Both the position numbers and the translations under genes were made by a program. Shown one piece after another: positions 6,516 through 10,532 of a stretch of DNA of 10,532 nt. Where the stretch lies: the NCBI GenBank assembly GCA_027036655.1, contig JALWEC010000281.1, positions 1-10,532 of the forward strand, in the 5' to 3' direction. Position 1 is the stretch's first letter. Every line of letters begins with the position of its first letter. Origin of the DNA: Melioribacteraceae bacterium (lineage in GTDB: Bacteria > Bacteroidota > Ignavibacteria > Ignavibacteriales > Melioribacteraceae). The notes beneath the pieces were generated by a model. That model was not told the DNA's origin. It saw only the letters and a list, made by a program, of their open reading frames with translations, and did not search any database.

Positions 6516-8348
6516 CTAATTCTTCTTTAAAATTAATAATTGAAAAGGTTCAAGAATTAAACTGTTTTCCTTATCGGTAAAAGAAAATTTATTTCCCGAG
6601 AGCAAATCGGAAAAACTTCCTTCTATATTTTTCGGAAGGATATATTGTTTTTTCATGCTGTTGTTATTGGTGATAACTGCAATCTCAGCTCCGAAACCAC
6701 TGCGAATAAAGGTTAATATAAAAGGGTTGTTTTTGTTCTCTGTAAACTTAATTTTACCTTCGCTTAAAACAACATTCCCTTTCCTGATTGCAATCAATTT
6801 TTGGTAATAGTTAAAGAGTGAAGAATCAAACGCTACTCTATCTGTCGGGCGCTTAAAACCGAGCGGATGATGCGTTTCGTCTTCATACTTAAACTCGGGC
6901 CAAACCATCGGCTTTCTGTCGTCGGGGTCGTCGCCTCCCCACATTCCAGCCTCGTCCCCGTAATAAATTATCGGCGCGCCGGGAAGCGTCATCTGCAAAC
7001 CTATCATCAGCTTCTCTTTTAAATACTCCTCGTGATTCGGCTTCCTCACTTTCCAATCTTTATTTTGCTGAGGATTGGCATAATGGTCGTACCAATGATC
7101 GGGATTAACCGGAAGCGACGCAAGTCTTTCCGTGTCATGACTGTCGAGCATGTTAAAAAGGACAAGAAGATTTTCCCTGTTGTAATCGCGGTACTGGTTT
7201 TCCAACGAATCGGCAAATCCTTTGGAATTAATCTGCAACTTCTTATCGGCGACAAATCTCTTTACCGCGCGGGCAAATCTGTAATTCATCACGCCGTCAA
7301 AAGTATCTCCTTTAAGCCAGGGCGATGCGTTATAAATAATATTCTTACTCCAATCTTTCCACCAAATTTCTCCGGTTATGTAAGCTTCGGGATTAATACT
7401 TTTAACCCAGATTCTAAATTTTTTCCAGAAATTAATATTAACCATATCGGCAACGTCAAGCCGCCAGCCGTCAATTCCATCTTCGGGATTTCCATCGCCA
7501 TTCGGATCTTCCCAACGCTTTACAATGTTATGAATATGCTCAGCCGGACCTTTGACCAAACCGTTTTTATCTTCTCTGAACTCCGGCAAATCCTTTACTC
7601 CGTACCAGCCGGAATATTTAAACTCGTTTTCGGGAGTTTCGGGATTGTCCCAGCCGTCGATAATAAACCAATCCTTAAATTTTGATTTTTGCTGATTTTT
7701 CACGACATCTTGGAATGCCCAAAATGTGGAACCAACATGATTAAAAACTCCGTCAATGATTATTTTAATTCCCCGCGCGTGCGCCAACTTAATCAACTTT
7801 AGAAAAAGAGAATCCGCGCTCGTAAATTTCCAAGTCGAAGGGTCGTCCGGAGTTTCACTTTCCCAGATTTTTCGGTCAAGCTCAGGATTCGGTCCGAAGT
7901 TGTTATCAATGTGCCTGTACATTGAGGCGTCATATTTATGAAGCGAAGGAGATTCAAAAAGAGGATTAAAATAAATAGCAGTGATCCCAAGGGATTGCAG
8001 ATAGTCCAATTTATTTATTACTCCCTGCAAATCACCGCCGTATCTGCGCGTTCCCGCATTCCAGTAAAAATCATGTCCGTCAGCTTTTTCCCACGGCTGC
8101 ATTTCATACCAATCTCCCGTCCAGTTGCTAATTCCCCAGCCTACGGGAATATCATAGGGCCAACCCCCTTTCATATCCGCTGAAGTCGGGTCGTTGCTTT
8201 TATCTCCGTTGGAAAATCTTTCGGGGAAAATCTGATACCAAACGGCGGATTTTGCCCATTCGGGAACTCTCTCCTGCCCGTTTATTATAGAGGAAAAAAC
8301 GACAACTCCAATCAACAAAAGCAAATAAATATTTATCTTTTTAAGCAT
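6516..8348 (-). CDS. Exported GH13 alpha-amylase / neopullulanase-like glycosidase
   Basis: This 610-aa enzyme hydrolyses alpha-glucosidic bonds in starch, maltodextrin or pullulan. Residues 1-24 are a Sec signal peptide with no lipobox cysteine, so it is periplasmic or secreted; it has no T9SS sorting domain. All four GH13 signature regions are intact: region I DGVFNH (199-204), region II GWRLDVAD with nucleophile D298, region III GEIWW with acid/base E327, and region IV LDSHD with D405. The opening SAVWYQIFPERFSNGD and the loop DPNGDGNPEDGIDGWR resemble cyclomaltodextrinase/neopullulanase relatives. The domain order is a short N-terminal strand region, a TIM barrel with domain B inserted at about 205-280, and a C-terminal beta domain from about 520. 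It lacks the long N-terminal domain of classical neopullulanases. It heads a three-gene unit. An operator-like site lies just upstream. Confidence 0.93.
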   Translation of the reverse strand: MLKKINIYLLLLIGVVVFSSIINGQERVPEWAKSAVWYQIFPERFSNGDKSNDPTSADMKGGWPYDIPVGWGISNWTGDWYEMQPWEKADGHDFYWNAGTRRYGGDLQGVINKLDYLQSLGITAIYFNPLFESPSLHKYDASMYRHIDNNFGPNPELDRKIWESETPDDPSTWKFTSADSLFLKLIKLAHARGIKIIIDGVFNHVGSTFWAFQDVVKNQQKSKFKDWFIIDGWDNPETPENEFKYSGWYGVKDLPEFREDKNGLVKGPAEHIHNIVKRWEDPNGDGNPEDGIDGWRLDVADMVNINFWKKFRIWVKSINPEAYITGEIWWKDWSKNIIYNASPWLKGDTFDGVMNYRFARAVKRFVADKKLQINSKGFADSLENQYRDYNRENLLVLFNMLDSHDTERLASLPVNPDHWYDHYANPQQNKDWKVRKPNHEEYLKEKLMIGLQMTLPGAPIIYYGDEAGMWGGDDPDDRKPMVWPEFKYEDETHHPLGFKRPTDRVAFDSSLFNYYQKLIAIRKGNVVLSEGKIKFTENKNNPFILTFIRSGFGAEIAVITNNNSMKKQYILPKNIEGSFSDLLSGNKFSFTDKENSLILEPFQLLILKKN

Positions 8349-8363
8349 ATTATAACTCGCGAT

Positions 8364-8402
8364 CCGCCAACGTTTACACCTACTGCTTTTTGTTGGATGC
8401 GG
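8364..8402 (-). promoter_or_regulatory. Operator-like site and hairpin upstream of the amylase
   Basis: On the minus strand, TGTAAACGTTGGCG (8378-8365) fits 12 of 14 positions of the LacI-family/cre-type consensus TGWAARCGYTWNCW and is centred on the palindrome AACGTT. It ends 17 bases before the ATG. The same stretch can fold: CCGcatCCAAC (8402-8392) pairs with GTTGGCGG (8371-8364) around a 20-base loop, leaving a 3-base bulge. Either could control the amylase unit, for example by maltodextrin through a LacI-type repressor. No regulator gene is in the window, so this is inference. Confidence 0.35.
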
Positions 8403-8428
8403 AAAAATTTTGAAATAAGATGTTTAAC

Positions 8429-8679
8429 TTATTCTATTTCCAACCAAAGCATTACAGCATTTATTCCGGAAGAAGGCATATCAATTTCAAGAGCGGATTT
8501 TTCAACCTCTACTATATAATTTCAATTTGGAATTCTTTTAAATTTATGTCAATTATAAGTGCCGACGGCTTTTCCGTCTGTAATTCCGAACAAATCTTTA
8601 TTTTCAAATTTTGATTCCAACTTGCAGAAATTATCCGCCGCGCTTATTAATCTCTCTATAGTTAACTTTTTTTACTCAT
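8429..8679 (-). pseudogene. Broken gene fragment, resembling type II restriction endonuclease N-terminus
   Basis: One minus-strand frame reads as good protein over about 83 codons but is disabled. ATG (8679-8677) is followed by seven A's (8673-8667 on the plus strand as T's); an eighth A would join MSKKK to LTIERLISAADNFCKLES and on to DLFGITDGKAVGTYN. Two in-frame TGA codons follow (8551-8549 and 8524-8522), with HKFK between them, and then NYIVEVEKSALEIDMPSS up to a TAA at 8431-8429. I recall type II restriction endonucleases beginning with LFGVTDGKAVGTYIEHKF and continuing with a NSASGIDFPS-type block; the spacing here matches, with the first TGA where Glu is expected. The rest of the usual protein (IKVTSIKQPQSS and beyond) is missing, and no methyltransferase gene is nearby. 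The decay is seen directly; the family is a recall-based inference. TGA ends yciO next door, so recoding is unlikely. Confidence 0.6.
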
Positions 8680-8765
8680 AATAATGCCGGATTATAAATA
8701 AAATTTTCAGATAATAAATATTTCTATCTCCCTTTTAATCGGGGAAAAAGAGAGACTATTACTTC
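8680..8765. other. Short spacer, no gene
   Basis: This AT-rich stretch lies between the yciO stop and the pseudogene start. A loose pairing of CTCCC with GGGGA (about 8728-8745) was considered as a terminator after yciO, but the stem is only three to four bases and is not convincing. Confidence 0.4.
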
Positions 8766-9377
8766 TCAATAAAAAATCGAAACGTCTCCGATGCCTTCTC
8801 TTATTACTTCAGGCACGTCTCCGCTTAAATCTACAATGGAGGAGGGCTTTCCTTCAAGCGGGCCCATTGCGAGCATTAAATCAACTTGATTGGCAAATAC
8901 GCTTTTAATTTCGTTGTGATTTATGTATGTCTCTCCAAGCCGGTTTGTAACGCTTGTGCTTAGAATCGGATGCCCTAATTCCTTGGCGAGAGTTATGGCG
9001 ATTGGATTGTTCGGAATTCTTATTCCAACGGTTTTTCTTTTTGTCCACAATTTTTTAGGGACTTCCTTAGATGCGGGCAAAACAAAAGTATATGGACCGG
9101 GTAGCAGTTTTCGCATTGTTTTGTAGGCGTAATCTGAAACCTTGGCGTACTTGGCAATATCTTTTAAGTCGGGGCAAACAAAGCTGTACAACTTTGTGCT
9201 CGGTTCGTTCTTAATCATGTAAATTCTTTCCAGAGCTTCGCGATTATATATGTCACAGCCGAAACCGTAAATCGTGTCGGTGGGATAAATAATTACGCCT
9301 CCTTCTTTTAAAACTTCAACCGCTTTATTGATATATCGTTGTTGGGGATTGTCGGGATGTAACTCATAATATTCCAT
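8766..9377 (-). CDS. yciO: YciO-type Sua5/YrdC family protein
   Basis: This 203-aa cytoplasmic protein has the Sua5/YrdC/YciO fold, which binds ATP and RNA. TsaC/Sua5 members make threonylcarbamoyl-AMP for the t6A37 modification of tRNA. This one matches the YciO branch better: it opens with ELHPDNPQQR and has RKTVGIRIPNNPIA (114-127), PSSIVDLS (178-185) and an ending REGIGDVSIF, all as I recall them from E. coli YciO. YPTDTIYGFG (31-40) is the nucleotide/substrate loop. The KxR signature of true TsaC is changed to K56-N-E58, and the SxN motif appears as TSVTN (141-145). The physiological role of YciO is not settled, so tRNA t6A synthesis should not be assumed. The length is close to E. coli YciO. 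GGAG precedes the ATG by 6 bases. It is divergent from the MFS gene with 55 bases between. Confidence 0.88.
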   Translation of the reverse strand: MEYYELHPDNPQQRYINKAVEVLKEGGVIIYPTDTIYGFGCDIYNREALERIYMIKNEPSTKLYSFVCPDLKDIAKYAKVSDYAYKTMRKLLPGPYTFVLPASKEVPKKLWTKRKTVGIRIPNNPIAITLAKELGHPILSTSVTNRLGETYINHNEIKSVFANQVDLMLAMGPLEGKPSSIVDLSGDVPEVIREGIGDVSIFY

Positions 9378-9395
9378 ATTTACTCCGAAAAATTT

Positions 9396-9403
9396 TATAT
9401 TTG
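9396..9403 (+). promoter_or_regulatory. Candidate -7 element for the MFS gene
   Basis: TATATTTG matches the Bacteroidota -7 consensus TAnnTTTG and would place the transcript start about 20 bases before the ATG at 9433. The matching -33 position (9372-9375) reads TTCC, only half the TTTG consensus, so this is a weak call. No comparable element was found for yciO on the other strand of this 55-base divergent spacer. Confidence 0.35.
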
Positions 9404-9432
9404 GTTTTTTATTAATGAGATAATATAAGAAA

Positions 9433-10532
9433 ATGAAAAGAAAGATACCAAAACAAGTTCTGATACTCGGTATGATCAGTTTCTTTACCGATTTTGCAAG
9501 CGAGATGCTTTATCCTGTTGTTCCCTTATTTTTAACTTCCGTGCTTGGCGCTTCAATGGCAGTAGTCGGCATAATCGAAGGCGTGGCGGAGGTTACGGCA
9601 AGTTTGCTCAAAGGATATTTCGGCGCTCTATCGGACAAGCTGCGCAAACGCGCGGTTTTCGTAAAAATCGGATATACGCTCTCGGCAATCGTAAAACCTC
9701 TTCCCGGCTTTTTCCCGTTTATCGGAACTGTTGTTACATCGCGGACTTTGGACAGAGTAGGGAAAGGAATTCGCACCGCGCCGCGCGATGCGCTCCTCGC
9801 GGCTAATGCAGATAAAACAAACCGGGGAGCAATTTTCGGCTTTCACAGAAGCATGGATACGCTCGGGGCGGTTGTTGGTCCTCTGATTGCGCTGCTTGTT
9901 TTATATCTTTCAGGCGATAATTACAGACTTGTTTTTTACTTTGCGATAATTCCCTCCGTCGGAGCAATCTATTTTGCTTTCCGCACGAAGGAAAGCGCCA
10001 CGGTTAAAACAGAGGCCAAAGAATATAATTTCGGAGAATTCTGGAGAACAGCGCCAAGAGCGTACAAAAAGCTACTCGTTCTGATTGCCGTTTTTTCAGT
10101 TGCGAACAGCAGCGATGTATTTTTAATCTTAAAACTTAAATCAATTTCTTCGGATTTTACGGCTATCTTAGGTTATGTTTTCTTCAATGTTATTTACGCT
10201 CTCTTTTCCTATCCTGCGGGAATTCTTTCCGATAAATTCAGCAAGCGGATAATTTTCGGAGCCGGTTTAATTATATTCTCGCTCGTTTATGCGGGTTTTT
10301 CCTTCGCCGATAATCTTATTATTATTTTTATTCTCTTTACGCTTTACGGTTTCTACTCCGCCGCAACCGACGGAATTTCAAAGGCGTGGATTTCCGATTT
10401 TGTTGAAGATGAAAACAGAGCAACCGCAATCGGACTTTATAATTCCGTTACCGGACTCGGAATTCTCGTCGGTTCTTCCCTTGCCGGCGTTCTGTGGGAC
10501 AGTTTCAGTTCGGCAGTTCCATTTACATTCAG
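9433..10532 (+). CDS. MFS transporter (partial, cut by window end)
   Basis: The frame opens at ATG 9433 (MKRKIPKQVLILGMISFFTD) and stays open for 366 codons to the window edge, so the C-terminal one or two helices and the stop are missing. It is an inner-membrane major facilitator superfamily carrier: alternating hydrophobic helices are visible throughout. The inter-helix motif A is GALSDKLRKR (64-73), repeated in the second half as GILSDKFSKR. The block SRTLDRVGKGIRTAPRDALLA (about 103-123) and HRSMDTLGAVVGPLIAL are hallmarks, as I recall, of a widespread uncharacterised MFS subfamily. The substrate is unknown; multidrug or metabolite efflux are possible. The start is supported by an upstream in-frame ATG at 9415 being followed at once by TAA. 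No strong Shine-Dalgarno is present. Minus-strand open frames inside this stretch are artefacts. Confidence 0.9.
   Translation, partial: MKRKIPKQVLILGMISFFTDFASEMLYPVVPLFLTSVLGASMAVVGIIEGVAEVTASLLKGYFGALSDKLRKRAVFVKIGYTLSAIVKPLPGFFPFIGTVVTSRTLDRVGKGIRTAPRDALLAANADKTNRGAIFGFHRSMDTLGAVVGPLIALLVLYLSGDNYRLVFYFAIIPSVGAIYFAFRTKESATVKTEAKEYNFGEFWRTAPRAYKKLLVLIAVFSVANSSDVFLILKLKSISSDFTAILGYVFFNVIYALFSYPAGILSDKFSKRIIFGAGLIIFSLVYAGFSFADNLIIIFILFTLYGFYSAATDGISKAWISDFVEDENRATAIGLYNSVTGLGILVGSSLAGVLWDSFSSAVPFTF

Noticed and set aside
7032..7685. 217-codon plus-strand open frame opposite the amylase
   Set aside because: The minus strand here carries intact GH13 catalytic motifs, and the plus-strand translation shows no recognisable domain.
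8349..8354. Perfect TATAAT on the minus strand directly before the amylase ATG
   Set aside because: A transcript from it would start inside the coding sequence, and this organism appears to use TAnnTTTG promoters.
8364..8402. Integron attC-like site (GTTGGAT with opposing CCAAC)
   Set aside because: GTTGGAT fits GTTRRRY, but the opposite side does not give RYYYAAC and the element is far shorter than known attC sites.
8522..8551. TGA recoding (Trp, Gly or Sec) in the fragment at 8429-8679
   Set aside because: The neighbouring yciO gene ends at TGA, expected residues at the first site would be Glu rather than Trp or Gly, and the fragment also has a frameshift and lost 3' part.
8420..8614. 64-codon plus-strand open frame in the yciO-amylase spacer
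   Set aside because: It is antisense to the decayed gene fragment, which has better protein character on the minus strand.
9510..9846. Minus-strand open frames within the MFS gene
   Set aside because: The plus strand gives a continuous 366-codon membrane transporter with conserved motifs, so these are antisense artefacts.
1..10532. CRISPR array, tRNA or rRNA genes
   Set aside because: No regularly spaced direct repeats and no cloverleaf or rRNA-like sequence were seen on either strand by eye.

Overview
The window looks like chromosome from a member of the Bacteroidota/Chlorobi/Ignavibacteria group, most likely Ignavibacteria-like. The evidence is an extracellular protein ending in a type IX secretion (Por) sorting domain with the NYPNPFNPTT motif, a Bacteroidota-style -33/-7 promoter (TTTG, 20-base spacer, TATTTTTG), AT-rich spacers and few strong Shine-Dalgarno sites. 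The assignment is inference from these traits; no 16S or other marker gene is present.

Layout, left to right. 1-151 has no gene. 152-1750 (-) is a secreted LamG-like protein with a T9SS sorting domain and a TTG start. 1840-3084 (-) is an M16 zinc peptidase with a recognisable promoter. 3085-3632 is a gene-poor spacer packed with degenerate, mostly inverted copies of a short repeat (core GCTCCGCTCAGAATGAC). 3633-3812 (+) is a possible 59-aa gene; its end overlaps the end of the next gene inside a perfect 22-bp palindrome. On the minus strand, 8348 down to 3798 is a tightly packed three-gene unit: exported GH13 alpha-amylase/neopullulanase-like enzyme, membrane-anchored SGNH hydrolase with TPR, and inositol-monophosphatase-family phosphatase, with gaps of 1 and 2 bases. 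A LacI-type operator-like site and a potential hairpin lie just upstream of the amylase.

8429-8679 (-) holds a broken gene fragment: one frame reads as a convincing protein apart from a one-base slip in a poly-A run after the start and two in-frame TGA codons. It resembles, from memory, the N-terminus of a type II restriction endonuclease family. 8766-9377 (-) is a YciO-type member of the Sua5/YrdC family. Diverging from it, 9433 to the window end (+) is the 5' part of an MFS transporter.

How the genes may work together: the amylase, SGNH/TPR and phosphatase genes are probably co-transcribed and may serve extracellular alpha-glucan use and envelope polysaccharide modification, though only the amylase step is clear. 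The remaining genes look like ordinary single genes. No complete defence or mobile system is visible; the restriction-enzyme relic and the repeat cluster are the main signs of past genome turnover.
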